A DNA stretch of 64,000 nucleotides from Sphingomonas phyllosphaerae (GTDB lineage Bacteria; Pseudomonadota; Alphaproteobacteria; Sphingomonadales; Sphingomonadaceae), in the NCBI RefSeq assembly GCF_029623345.1, contig NZ_JAPYKH010000017.1:1-64000 (forward strand), in the 5' to 3' direction. Position numbers and translations under genes: made by a program. The first letter of the stretch is position 1; the number at the start of each line of letters is the position of its first letter. Of this stretch, positions 18,457 to 27,097 are shown in pieces. The notes under the pieces are model-generated. The model did no database searches and was not told where the DNA came from. It was given only the letters and a program-made list of their open reading frames with translations.

Positions 18457-20058
18457 ATGCTGGACTTTCCCCGCTGGAAAGTGACCGCCATCTGGCTCGT
18501 ACTGGCGGTGCTGGCGTCGCTCTCGATTCCCAGCTTCCTGCCCGATCGGGTCACTCAGGGACTCGGCTTCACGCCACCGCAGATCAACCTCGGGCTCGAC
18601 CTCGCCGGCGGCAGCTACCTGCTGCTCGAGGCCGATACCAACGGGCTGGCCGCGGCGCGCGTCGAGGCCATGCGCGAGCAGGTGCAGACCGAGATGCGTC
18701 GCCAGACTCCGCGCATCGACATCGGTGAGATCTCGAGCCGCAACGGCCAGCTCTCCTTCCTGCTGCGCGATCCCAGCCAGGTCGATGCCGCGCGCGAGCG
18801 ACTGCTCCAGATCACCGGCACCGGCGCGGGGATGACGGGCCAGCGCCAGTGGGACATCCAGGTCGTCGACACCAGCCGCTTCGTGCTGACGCCGACCAAG
18901 GCAGGGCTCGACCAGGCGATCAAGACCGCGATGAGCGACACGGTCGAGGTGGTGCGCAAGCGCATCGACGCGCTCGGCACGCGCGAGCCGACGATCATCG
19001 GCCAGGGCACCAACCGCATCGTCGTGCAGGTTCCCGGCCTCCAGGATCCGCAGCAGCTTAAGGCGCTGGTCGGCAAGACCGCCAAGCTCGAGTTCAAGCT
19101 CGTCGACATCAACGCCGACGCGCAGGCGCTCGCCAAAGGTGAGGTGCCCGCCGGTGACCAGATCCTGCCCTATCCCGGCAACCTCGGTGGCATTCCGCTG
19201 ATCGCGGTCAAGCGCCAGGCGATCATCACGGGCGACATGCTGAGCGACGCGCGCCAGGAGTTCGCCCCCGAGACCAACGCGCCGCAGGTGGCGATCACCT
19301 TCGACAGCCAGGGCGGCCGCCGCTTCGCGCAGGCGACGAAGGAGAATGTCGGTCGGCCATTCGCGATCGTGATCGACAATCAGGTGATCTCGGCGCCCAA
19401 CATCAACGAGCCGATCCTCGGCGGCCGCGCCTCGATCAGCGGCGGCTTCACCGTCGACAGCGCCAACCAGCTGGCGATCGCGCTGCGCTCGGGCAAGCTC
19501 GCGGTCGACCTCAAGGTAGTGGAGGAATCGACCGTTGGCCCCGATCTCGGTGCCGACTCGATCCGCGCCGGCATCCTCGCCTCTGCGGTGGCAGTGGCGC
19601 TGGTGGTGGCGTTCATGCTCGTCACCTACGGCCGCTTCGGTTTCTACGCGAACCTCGCCGTGGTCATCAACGTGTTCGTCATCCTCGGCGTGCTCGCCCT
19701 GATCGGCGGCACGCTGACGCTACCGGGCATCGCCGGTTTCGTGCTGACGATCGGTACCGCGGTAGATGCCAACGTGCTGATCAACGAGCGCATTCGCGAG
19801 GAGCGCCACCGCGGGCGCGGGGTCGTCCAGGCGGTTGAGCTGGGTTACAAGGAAGCCAGCCGCACGATCTTCGAGGCGAACGTGACCCACGCCATCTCGG
19901 GCATCATCATGTTCCTGCTGGGCTCCGGCCCGGTGAAGGGATTCGCGGTGGTGTTGCTGATCGGCATCGCGACCAGCGTGTTCACCGCGGTCACCTTCAC
20001 GCGCATGCTCGTCGCCGGCTGGCTGCGCCGCACCAAGCCGAAGACGATCAACATATGA
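18457..20058 (+). CDS. secD: Protein translocase subunit SecD
   Basis: A 533-residue inner membrane protein that, with SecF, uses the proton motive force to help pull secreted proteins into the periplasm. It has one N-terminal helix (about residues 9-28), a large periplasmic P1 domain containing GLDLAGGSYLLLE near residues 46-58, and five C-terminal helices (about 365-525) with GTAVDANVLINERIREE, which holds the conserved Asp. The length is standard. secF follows after 138 bases. Confidence 0.97.
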   Translation: MLDFPRWKVTAIWLVLAVLASLSIPSFLPDRVTQGLGFTPPQINLGLDLAGGSYLLLEADTNGLAAARVEAMREQVQTEMRRQTPRIDIGEISSRNGQLSFLLRDPSQVDAARERLLQITGTGAGMTGQRQWDIQVVDTSRFVLTPTKAGLDQAIKTAMSDTVEVVRKRIDALGTREPTIIGQGTNRIVVQVPGLQDPQQLKALVGKTAKLEFKLVDINADAQALAKGEVPAGDQILPYPGNLGGIPLIAVKRQAIITGDMLSDARQEFAPETNAPQVAITFDSQGGRRFAQATKENVGRPFAIVIDNQVISAPNINEPILGGRASISGGFTVDSANQLAIALRSGKLAVDLKVVEESTVGPDLGADSIRAGILASAVAVALVVAFMLVTYGRFGFYANLAVVINVFVILGVLALIGGTLTLPGIAGFVLTIGTAVDANVLINERIREERHRGRGVVQAVELGYKEASRTIFEANVTHAISGIIMFLLGSGPVKGFAVVLLIGIATSVFTAVTFTRMLVAGWLRRTKPKTINI

Positions 20059-20196
20059 TCGCGTGCAGCTTCGCCGTCATGCGATCGCCCCTCCCCCCCG
20101 TCTCACCACGGCCGACGCCTTCGTTTCACGGGGTTGTGGGACGGCACGGTGATCAGACGTTGGCACGGCACCCGCTCCAGGCGGTGACGAGGTAAT

Positions 20197-21168
20197 ATGA
20201 AACTGCTCAAGCTCGTCCCCGACGACACCAACATCGATTTCGTCCGGCTGCGCGGCATTGCCTTCGCGCTGACGTTGCTGCTCAGCCTGCTCGCGGTCGG
20301 CCTCACCGTCTACAAAGGCCTCAACTTCGGCGTCGACTTCGAGGGCGGCCTGATGATCGAGGAGAAGTTTGCGCAGCCGCCCGCGATCGAGGCGGTGCGC
20401 GCGACGGTCGACTCGCAGGGGCTCGGCGAGGCCAACATCCAGCCGATCGGCGACGGCAAGACGCTGACGATCCGTCTGCCCGTCCAGAAGGGCGGCGACG
20501 AGGGCGCCACCAACGCCGCGGTGCGTAAGGTGGAGAGTGCGCTCGCCGCGAAATTCCCGGGCAGCACCTTCCTCCGCTACTCGACCGTGTCGGGCAAGGT
20601 GTCGGACGAGCTGATCCGCAACGGCGTGCTCGCGGTGGTGCTGGCGATCCTGGGCATCGGCCTGTTCGCGATCTTCCGCTTCGAGTGGCAGTTCGGCGTC
20701 TCTACGATCGTCGCGATCGTCCACGACCTGCTGATGACGCTCGGCTTTTTTGCGATCACGCGGTTCGAGTTCGATCTCAACATCGTCGCCGCGGTGCTGA
20801 CGATCATCGGCTATTCGATCAATGACAAGATCGTGATCGACGACCGCATCCGCGAGAACATGCGCCGTTATCGCAAGATGGACATGCGCGAGATCATCAA
20901 CCTGTCGGTCAACGAGACGCTGCCCCGCACGGTGATGACCTCCGTGACGATCCTGCTCGCGCTGCTCGCGCTGCTGTTCCTCGGCGGCCACGTGCTGCGC
21001 GGCTTCACCGCGGCGATGATCCTGGGCATCATCGTAGGCACCTATTCGTCGATCTACGTCTCGTCGTCGCTGCTGATCTCGCTCGGCCTCCGCGCCGAAC
21101 CGGAGGGCGGTGCCACGCCGAAACGCAGCGGCATCGAGAACGCCGAGCGCGTCGGGCCGCGCAGCTGA
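20197..21168 (+). CDS. secF: Protein translocase subunit SecF
   Basis: A 323-residue partner of SecD with six predicted transmembrane helices. The first is about residues 20-38, followed by GLNFGVDFEGGLMIE. The C-terminal block has GYSINDKIVIDDRIREN, the SecF signature. The start is ATG with the ribosome site GAGG. The stop overlaps the start of the Mth938-like gene (TGATG), so that protein is translated with the Sec genes. Confidence 0.97.
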   Translation: MKLLKLVPDDTNIDFVRLRGIAFALTLLLSLLAVGLTVYKGLNFGVDFEGGLMIEEKFAQPPAIEAVRATVDSQGLGEANIQPIGDGKTLTIRLPVQKGGDEGATNAAVRKVESALAAKFPGSTFLRYSTVSGKVSDELIRNGVLAVVLAILGIGLFAIFRFEWQFGVSTIVAIVHDLLMTLGFFAITRFEFDLNIVAAVLTIIGYSINDKIVIDDRIRENMRRYRKMDMREIINLSVNETLPRTVMTSVTILLALLALLFLGGHVLRGFTAAMILGIIVGTYSSIYVSSSLLISLGLRAEPEGGATPKRSGIENAERVGPRS

Positions 21169-21554
21169 TGCGGATGGACCGCGAGCGACCGGCACCGGGG
21201 CCGCTCGTCCGCGGCTTCGGTGCGGGCGGCTACCGCGTCGACGCACCCGATGGGACGATGGGGGTCTACCCCGCGCTGCTGCTCACCGCGACGCGCGCCG
21301 ACATTTGGTCGCCGCCTCCGCTGGAGGCGCTCGACGAGATCGCGCTGGCGCCGCTGCTCGGTGGCCCGATCGAGTTCCTGCTGCTCGGTACGGGAGATAC
21401 GCTCCGCCGCGCGCCCAAGGCGCTGACTGCGGTGCTGGACGCACGCGGGATCGGCGTCGAGGCGATGGACAGCCGCGCCGCCGCGCGCGCGTGGGGCGTG
21501 CTGCGCGCCGAAGAACGACAGATCGCTGCGGCGCTCTACCCGCTGGATTATTGA
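21168..21554 (+). CDS. Mth938-like domain protein (DUF498 type)
   Basis: A 128-residue protein of the Mth938/NDUFAF3-like family. Motifs include GFGAGGYRVDA near the start, the LLLGTGDTLRRAPK segment (about residues 75-88) and GIGVEAMDSRAAARAW. Mitochondrial relatives help assemble complex I; the bacterial role is unclear. Its position directly after secF, with a one-base start/stop overlap, is conserved in many alphaproteobacteria. Confidence 0.82.
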   Translation: MRMDRERPAPGPLVRGFGAGGYRVDAPDGTMGVYPALLLTATRADIWSPPPLEALDEIALAPLLGGPIEFLLLGTGDTLRRAPKALTAVLDARGIGVEAMDSRAAARAWGVLRAEERQIAAALYPLDY

Positions 21555-21565
21555 GCCGCTGCCGT

Positions 21566-21590
21566 GCTCCTGCGAACGCAGGGGCCCGAG
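21566..21590. repeat. Short palindromic repeat, family A copy 2
   Basis: CTCCTGCGAACGCAGGGGCC resembles the copy at position 20 and those near 45103, 45151 and 61833. It lies just after the Mth938-like gene. Confidence 0.55.
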
Positions 21591-21704
21591 GCTGGGAGCG
21601 CTGCGGCCGGCGCCGCTGGGTTCTCGCGTGCGCAGCAACACGGCCGCGTTGAACTCTCCCCCGCCCCGCCGGTTGTCGCCGCAACCCTACGGAGACCGCC
21701 CGCT

Positions 21705-22154
21705 ATGCTCGCCTCGCTGTTGATCGCCGCTGTGTCGGGCATGCGCGCGATGACCCCGCTCGCCACCGTCGCCAACGCCGCGCGCCGCGGCGAACTGCCG
21801 CGCGACGGCAGCGCGCCCGCGCTGCTCGCACACCCGCTCGTCTCCGCGGGGACGCTCGCGCTCGCCGCCGGTGAGCTCGCCGGCGACAAGATGAAGACCG
21901 CTCCCGATCGGATCATCATGCCCGGCATGATCGCGCGCGTTGCGACCGGCGCCTTCGCGGCGGCGAGCCTCGCCCCGCGCAAGCAGCGGGCATTCGCGGC
22001 CGTGCTGGGCGCCGGGGTGGCGGCCGGGTCGTCCTATCTCACGTTCCGCGCGCGCGCGACGGCGATGCGCCGCTACGGCCAGACCAGCACAGGCGCGGTG
22101 GAGGATGCGATCGCGCTCGGCACCGCGGCGCTGGCGGTGCGCGCCGCGCGCTGA
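21705..22154 (+). CDS. DUF4126-like membrane protein
   Basis: About 149 residues with three or four moderately hydrophobic segments and the family-like start SLLIAAVSGMRAMTPL. GDKMKTAPDR and SSYLTFRAR also fit DUF4126. The start is the ATG at 21705, because the open frame further upstream runs through a repeat. The function is unknown. It is followed by the cobalamin riboswitch. Confidence 0.7.
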   Translation: MLASLLIAAVSGMRAMTPLATVANAARRGELPRDGSAPALLAHPLVSAGTLALAAGELAGDKMKTAPDRIIMPGMIARVATGAFAAASLAPRKQRAFAAVLGAGVAAGSSYLTFRARATAMRRYGQTSTGAVEDAIALGTAALAVRAAR

Positions 22155-22232
22155 CACCAGCGCCTATTGGCAGTCGCGCGGGCATCGGCTAGGCCGCGCG
22201 ACGGGGCCGGTTTCCGGCTCCACGATCGCGCC

Positions 22233-22435
22233 GGTGCCCCGACGAGGGGCTCAAATGGGAATGCGGTGAGGGGAGTACTCCCCGAATCCGCGGCTGTCCC
22301 TGCAACTGTGAGCGGCGAGCGAGCGGCACATGCCTCCTGCGCAGGCGGGAGGCGGTCACTGGAGCGCGGGGTTCGCCCCGTCCCGGGAAGGCCGTGCCGG
22401 GAGCGACGACCCGCGAGCCAGGATACCTGCCGGCG
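22233..22435 (+). ncRNA. Cobalamin riboswitch 1 (upstream of cobW-cobN)
   Basis: The leader carries the conserved landmarks of the B12 riboswitch in order: GGTGCCCC, then GGGCTCAAATGGGAATGCGG, GGCTGTCCCTGCAACTGTGA, and the B12 box AGCCAGGATACCTGCC ending near 22432. It precedes the first cobalamin operon by about 190 bases and should lower expression when adenosylcobalamin is plentiful. The stretch from 22436 to 22620 is GC-rich leader with possible pairing between GGGGCCG and CGGCCCC, which may form the expression platform. Confidence 0.92.
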
Positions 22436-22620
22436 CAGGGTCGCTCTTGCCTTTGGTCCAGGGGATGGCCGGGCACGGTGTTCCGTCTGAGCGACGAAGC
22501 CATGCGGTCGGGGCCGCAGCGGCGCGTGGCACGGGCGACGGCGGGCGCCCGTCCGTGGTGCGCGCCGGCCGACCTTCGGCCCCGGTCCACGCACCGTCGC
22601 GGCGCCCCGAAGGAACATCA

Positions 22621-23658
22621 TTGCGCAACCTGTCCAAGGTTCCCGTCACCGTCGTCACCGGCTTTCTCGGCGCGGGCAAGACCACGCTGATCAGCCACCT
22701 CATCCGCCACGCGAACGGGCGGAGGCTCGCCGTCGTCGTCAACGAGTTCGGCACGCTTGGGGTCGACGGCGCGATCCTCGAGCATTGCGCCATCCCCGAC
22801 TGCCCGGCCGAGAATATCGTCGAGCTCGCCAACGGCTGCATCTGCTGCACCGTGGCGGACGACTTCATCCCGACGATCGAGCGGCTGCTCGCGCTCGAGC
22901 CGCGCCCCGATCATATCCTGATCGAGACGTCGGGGCTGGCGCTGCCCAAGCCGCTGCTGAGGGCGTTCGACTGGCCCGCGATCCGCTCGCGCGTGACGGT
23001 CGATGGCGTGATCGCGCTGGCCGACGCGGAGGCGGTCGCCGCCGGCCGCTTCGCGCCCGATCCCGCTGCGGTCGCCGCGCAGCGCGCCGCGGACGACGAG
23101 GTCGAGCATGACACGCCACTCGCCGAGGTGTTCGAGGACCAGCTCGCCTGCGCCGACGTGGTACTGCTCACCAAGGCCGATCTCGCCGGCGCTGACGCGG
23201 TGACGGCGGCACGCGCGATTGTGCTCGCCGAGGCGCCGCGCCCGGTTCCGATTGTCGCGCTGGTCGACGGTGCGATCGACCCCGGGGTGATCCTCGGGCT
23301 CGGCGCCGCGGCGGAGGACGACCTCGCCGCACGCCCGTCGCACCACGACGGGTTCGACGACCATGAGCACGACGATTTCGACAGCCTCGTTCACGAGCTG
23401 GGCGAGATCGACGATCCGGCCGTCCTGTCCGCAAGGCTGGCGGCGCTCGCGCGCGACCGTGACGTGCTTCGGGTGAAGGGCTATGCGGCGGTGCGCGGCA
23501 AGCCGATGCGGCTGCTGGTGCAGGCGGTCGGCGCCCGCGTGCGCACCAGCTACGACCGGCCATGGCGCGCCGACGAGCTGCGCCGCACCCGGCTGGTAGT
23601 CATTGCCGAGCGCGGGCGGGTCGACGCGGCGAGCGTCGGGGCAGCGCTCGCCGGCTGA
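22621..23658 (+). CDS. cobW: Cobalamin biosynthesis GTPase CobW
   Basis: A 345-residue G3E-family P-loop GTPase thought to deliver or handle metal for cobalt chelation. It has Walker A GFLGAGKTTL (about residues 15-24), the metal-binding ELANGCICCTV (about 62-72), the GTPase motif TKAD, and an acidic His-rich loop (FDDHEHDDFD) near residue 245. The start is TTG at 22621, preceded by AAGGA; no in-frame ATG fits better. It is the first gene after riboswitch 1 and cobN follows seven bases later. Confidence 0.93.
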   Translation: MRNLSKVPVTVVTGFLGAGKTTLISHLIRHANGRRLAVVVNEFGTLGVDGAILEHCAIPDCPAENIVELANGCICCTVADDFIPTIERLLALEPRPDHILIETSGLALPKPLLRAFDWPAIRSRVTVDGVIALADAEAVAAGRFAPDPAAVAAQRAADDEVEHDTPLAEVFEDQLACADVVLLTKADLAGADAVTAARAIVLAEAPRPVPIVALVDGAIDPGVILGLGAAAEDDLAARPSHHDGFDDHEHDDFDSLVHELGEIDDPAVLSARLAALARDRDVLRVKGYAAVRGKPMRLLVQAVGARVRTSYDRPWRADELRRTRLVVIAERGRVDAASVGAALAG

Positions 23659-23665
23659 TTTAGCC

Positions 23666-26600
23666 ATGCATGTCCTCTTCCGTGAGACGCACGGGCTCGA
23701 CGCCGCGGCCGCGCCGCGCGACCTCGCGCAATCGCCCGCCGATCTCGCCGTCCTCTCCTTCTCGGACAGCGACGTGCAGGCCTTCGCCGCGGGCTGGCAC
23801 GCTGCCGCAGCGAGCGGCGCGGCGCTGCCGTCGCTGCGGCTCGCCAACCTCGCCGAGCTCGCGCACCCGCTATCGGTCGACACCTATGTCGAGGCGACGC
23901 TGGCGCACGCGCGCGCGATACTGGTGCGGCTGATCGGTGGGCGCTCCTATTGGAGCTACGGGTTGCAGCAGCTCACACGGCTGGCGGAGGAGCGCGGCAT
24001 CGCGCTGGCGGTGCTCGCCGCGGACGGGCGCGAGGACGCCGCGCTCGACGCCGCCTCGACACTGCCGCTGGCCGAGCTGCGCGCGCTGGCGCGCCACTGC
24101 GACGCGGGCGGCGCCGGGGCGGCGCGGGCGGCGCTGGCGCTGCTCGCGCGCGCCGCCGGGCTTGACGCCGCGCTGCCGGAGGAGGCGCCGCCGCTCGCCG
24201 CGGTGGGCGCCTGGGCGGAGGGGGCCGCGCCCACCTGCCCCGCCACGCTCGCCTTCGCGGTGACGCGGCCGCGCGTGCTGCTCGTCTTTTATCGCTCCTA
24301 TCTGCTCGCCGGCGACGTTGCGCCGATCGCGGCGCTGCGCGAGGCGCTCGCCGCGCGCGGGCTGCCGGCCGCCACGCTGTTCGTGCCCTCGCTCAAGGTG
24401 CTCGAGGCGCGCGGCTGGCTGCGGCGCTGGGTCGCCGCGCTCGCGCCCGAGGCGATCGTCAGCGCCACCGCCTTCGCCGCCGGCGATGCCGAGGATCCGT
24501 CCCCGCTCGACGGCGCCGGCGCGCCAGTCTTCCAGGTGGCGCTGGCGACGTGCGACCGTCGCGACTGGGCCGACTCGGTGCGGGGGCTCTCGCCGGCGGA
24601 CCTCGCGATGCACGTGGTGCTGCCCGAGGTGGACGGCCGCGTCTTCGCCGGGGTGGCGAGCTTCAAGGATGCGACCGCGCGCGATCCGGCGCTGGAGTTC
24701 GCGCGGCGCGTGCACCAGGCCGATGCGGCGCGAGTCGGCGCGATCGCGGATCGGGTCGCGGGCTGGGTCGCGCTTGGGCGTCGACCGCGCGGCGAGCGGC
24801 AGATCGCGCTGGTGCTCTCGACCTATCCGGGCAAGAGCTACCAGCTGGCGCACGCCGTCGGGCTTGATCCGCTCGCGTCGGCCGCGGCGATGCTGCGCGA
24901 CTTGGCCGAGGTGGGCTATGATGTTGAGGCGGGCGGGATCGAGGCGCTGTGTGGGGTGCCCGCGGCCGGCACCGCAGACGTGCCGCCCCGGCGAACGCCG
25001 GAGGCCAGGTGGGAAGGCTCCTGCGATAGCGCCGCGAGGTCTCCCGACCGGATCCCAGCATCCGGCGAGGCGATCACGCGGTTTGGTGACGATCGCTTTC
25101 TCCGCGTGCCGGCGTTGGAGCCCTCCCTCACGTGGCCGATCGCCGACTATGAGCACGCCCTTGCGGCGCTCCCCCGCGCGCTCCAGGAAGCGCTGACGGC
25201 AACCTGGGGCACCCCTGCCGAGGACCCCGCGGTCGCGGGCGAGCGCTTCCACTTCGCCGCCCTGGAGCGCGGCAAGGCGCTCGTCGCGCTTCAGCCCGAG
25301 CGCGGCGACCCACGCGCGCGCGGCGACGACTACCACGACGTCGCGCGGGTGCCGCGCCATGCCTATGTCGCCTTCTATCTCTGGCTGCGCGCGCGCGGCA
25401 TCGACGCGATCGTCCATGTCGGCGCACACGGCACGCTGGAGTGGCTGCCGGGCAAGGCGGTGGCGCTGTCGGACGAATGCTGGCCCGAAGCACTGATCGG
25501 CGCGACCCCGCTGATCTATCCTTTCATCGTCAACGATCCCGGCGAGGCCGCGCAGGCCAAGCGCCGCGCCGCCGCCGTGACGCTCGGGCACCTGCCCCCG
25601 CCGCTGGTACGCACCGAGGCCGGTGCGGGGCTTGGTCGGCTCGAGCTGCTGCTGGACGAGTTCTCCGCCGCTGACGGGCTCGATCCGGCGCGGCGCGAGC
25701 GGCTGATCCGCGACATCGCCGACGAGGCGACGGCTACCGGGCTCGCCGCCGAGCTCGACCTCGCCGGCTGCGCCGGCGACGCCGAGCGAGTCACGCGCAT
25801 CGACGCCTTCGTCTGCGACGTGAAGGACGCGCGCTTCGGCGACGGGCTGCACGTCTACGGCCGTGGCGAGAGCGGCGCGGCCGAGCGTGACGGACTGCTC
25901 ACAGCGCTCGACGGGCGGCGCGTCGCCGCCGGACCGGCGGGCTCGCCCGCGCGTGGCGCCGCGGTGCTGCCGACCGGGCGCAACCTGTACGGCGTCGATC
26001 CGCGCGCCACGCCATCGCGCGCGGCGCATCGCCAGGGTGTAACGCTCGCCGAGGAGCTGCTGCGCCGTCACTTGCAGGATGAGGGCGATTACCCGCGCAC
26101 TTTGGTGGTGGATCTGTGGGGCTCGGCGACGATGCGCACCGCGGGCGAGGAGTTCGCGATGGCGCTTCACCTCCTCGGCGCGGCGCCGATGTGGGACGAT
26201 GGCTCCGATCGCGTGACGGGGGTCGAGATCCTGCCACTGGCGCTGCTCGATCGTCCGCGGATCGACGTGACGCTGCGCATATCGGGCCTGTTCCGCGACA
26301 CCTTCCCGCCGCTCTGCGCGTTGTTCGGCCAGACCGTGCGCGCGCTTCACGAGCGCAACGAGCCGCGCGACCTCAATCCCTTCGTTGGCGAGGCGGCGGA
26401 GCCGCGCGTCTACGGCCCGGCGCCCGGCGGCTATGGCGTCGGGCTCGGCGACAGCATCGAGCGCTACGGTGAGCCGGGGCGCGCCTCCGCTGGCGCGCGG
26501 TGGCTCGCCGCCTCGTCGCACGCCTATGACGATGCCGTCGCTACCCCAGCCGGGCGCGACGATGCTGCCGCGCTCCGGCGTCGAGTGGCCGCAGCCGAGG

Positions 26601-27097
26601 CTTTGGTCCACCCGCACGACCTGCCCGAGAGCGACCTGCTCACCGCCGCGGACGTGGCCGCGCATGTCGGCGGCTTCGCGGCGGCCAGGGCGGCGCTGGG
26701 CGGCGAGGCGCGGTTGCTCCACCTCGACAGTCGCGACCCGACGCGCCCGCGCGCCCGCTGCATGGACGAGGAGATCGCGCGGGTGATGCGCGCGCGCGCC
26801 GCCAACCCGCGCTGGCTCGCCGGCATGATGCGCCACGGTTATCGCGGCGCGGCCGAGATCGCGGCGACGCTCGACCATCTCGCCGCTTTCGCGCATCTCG
26901 CGCGTATCGTCCCGCCCGCGCTGCTCGACCTCTACCACGATGCCACGCTCGGCGACGCGGCAGTGCGCGACTTCCTCGCCGACGCCAATCCGGCGGCGCT
27001 GGCGGCGATGCAGGCCCGCTTCCGCGCGTTGCACCGCTCGGGTCTGTGGTCGACGCGGCGCAACGCGATCGTCGCCGCACTCGGGGATGCGGCATGA
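23666..27097 (+). CDS. cobN: Cobaltochelatase subunit CobN
   Basis: A 1143-residue large subunit of the aerobic cobaltochelatase, which inserts cobalt into hydrogenobyrinate a,c-diamide using ATP together with CobS and CobT. The family signature HVGAHGTLEWLPGKAVAL and IYPFIVNDPGEAAQAKRR are intact near residues 585-625, as are later motifs such as DLWGSATMRTAGEEFAMAL. It is shorter than the Pseudomonas enzyme (about 1275). Residues about 440-469 are encoded by a palindromic repeat (separate entry). The CobS and CobT chelatase subunits are not in this window. Confidence 0.95.
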   Translation: MHVLFRETHGLDAAAAPRDLAQSPADLAVLSFSDSDVQAFAAGWHAAAASGAALPSLRLANLAELAHPLSVDTYVEATLAHARAILVRLIGGRSYWSYGLQQLTRLAEERGIALAVLAADGREDAALDAASTLPLAELRALARHCDAGGAGAARAALALLARAAGLDAALPEEAPPLAAVGAWAEGAAPTCPATLAFAVTRPRVLLVFYRSYLLAGDVAPIAALREALAARGLPAATLFVPSLKVLEARGWLRRWVAALAPEAIVSATAFAAGDAEDPSPLDGAGAPVFQVALATCDRRDWADSVRGLSPADLAMHVVLPEVDGRVFAGVASFKDATARDPALEFARRVHQADAARVGAIADRVAGWVALGRRPRGERQIALVLSTYPGKSYQLAHAVGLDPLASAAAMLRDLAEVGYDVEAGGIEALCGVPAAGTADVPPRRTPEARWEGSCDSAARSPDRIPASGEAITRFGDDRFLRVPALEPSLTWPIADYEHALAALPRALQEALTATWGTPAEDPAVAGERFHFAALERGKALVALQPERGDPRARGDDYHDVARVPRHAYVAFYLWLRARGIDAIVHVGAHGTLEWLPGKAVALSDECWPEALIGATPLIYPFIVNDPGEAAQAKRRAAAVTLGHLPPPLVRTEAGAGLGRLELLLDEFSAADGLDPARRERLIRDIADEATATGLAAELDLAGCAGDAERVTRIDAFVCDVKDARFGDGLHVYGRGESGAAERDGLLTALDGRRVAAGPAGSPARGAAVLPTGRNLYGVDPRATPSRAAHRQGVTLAEELLRRHLQDEGDYPRTLVVDLWGSATMRTAGEEFAMALHLLGAAPMWDDGSDRVTGVEILPLALLDRPRIDVTLRISGLFRDTFPPLCALFGQTVRALHERNEPRDLNPFVGEAAEPRVYGPAPGGYGVGLGDSIERYGEPGRASAGARWLAASSHAYDDAVATPAGRDDAAALRRRVAAAEALVHPHDLPESDLLTAADVAAHVGGFAAARAALGGEARLLHLDSRDPTRPRARCMDEEIARVMRARAANPRWLAGMMRHGYRGAAEIAATLDHLAAFAHLARIVPPALLDLYHDATLGDAAVRDFLADANPAALAAMQARFRALHRSGLWSTRRNAIVAALGDAA
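24984..25072. repeat. Palindromic repeat inside the cobN reading frame (family B)
   Basis: An imperfect inverted repeat whose left arm starts CGCCCCGGCGAACGCCGGAG and whose right arm ends CCCAGCATCCGGCGAGG. It resembles the intergenic element at 58132-58219 (GCCCCGGCG...GGGGCCCAG). It encodes an Arg/Pro/Ser-rich segment (about residues 440-469) unlike the flanking CobN sequence, while the frame stays open. Found by reading; not aligned by program. Confidence 0.6.

Noticed and set aside
22330..22620. In-frame extension of cobW into the riboswitch
   Set aside because: The conserved B12 riboswitch occupies this stretch, and a TTG with a good ribosome site gives the normal CobW N-terminus.
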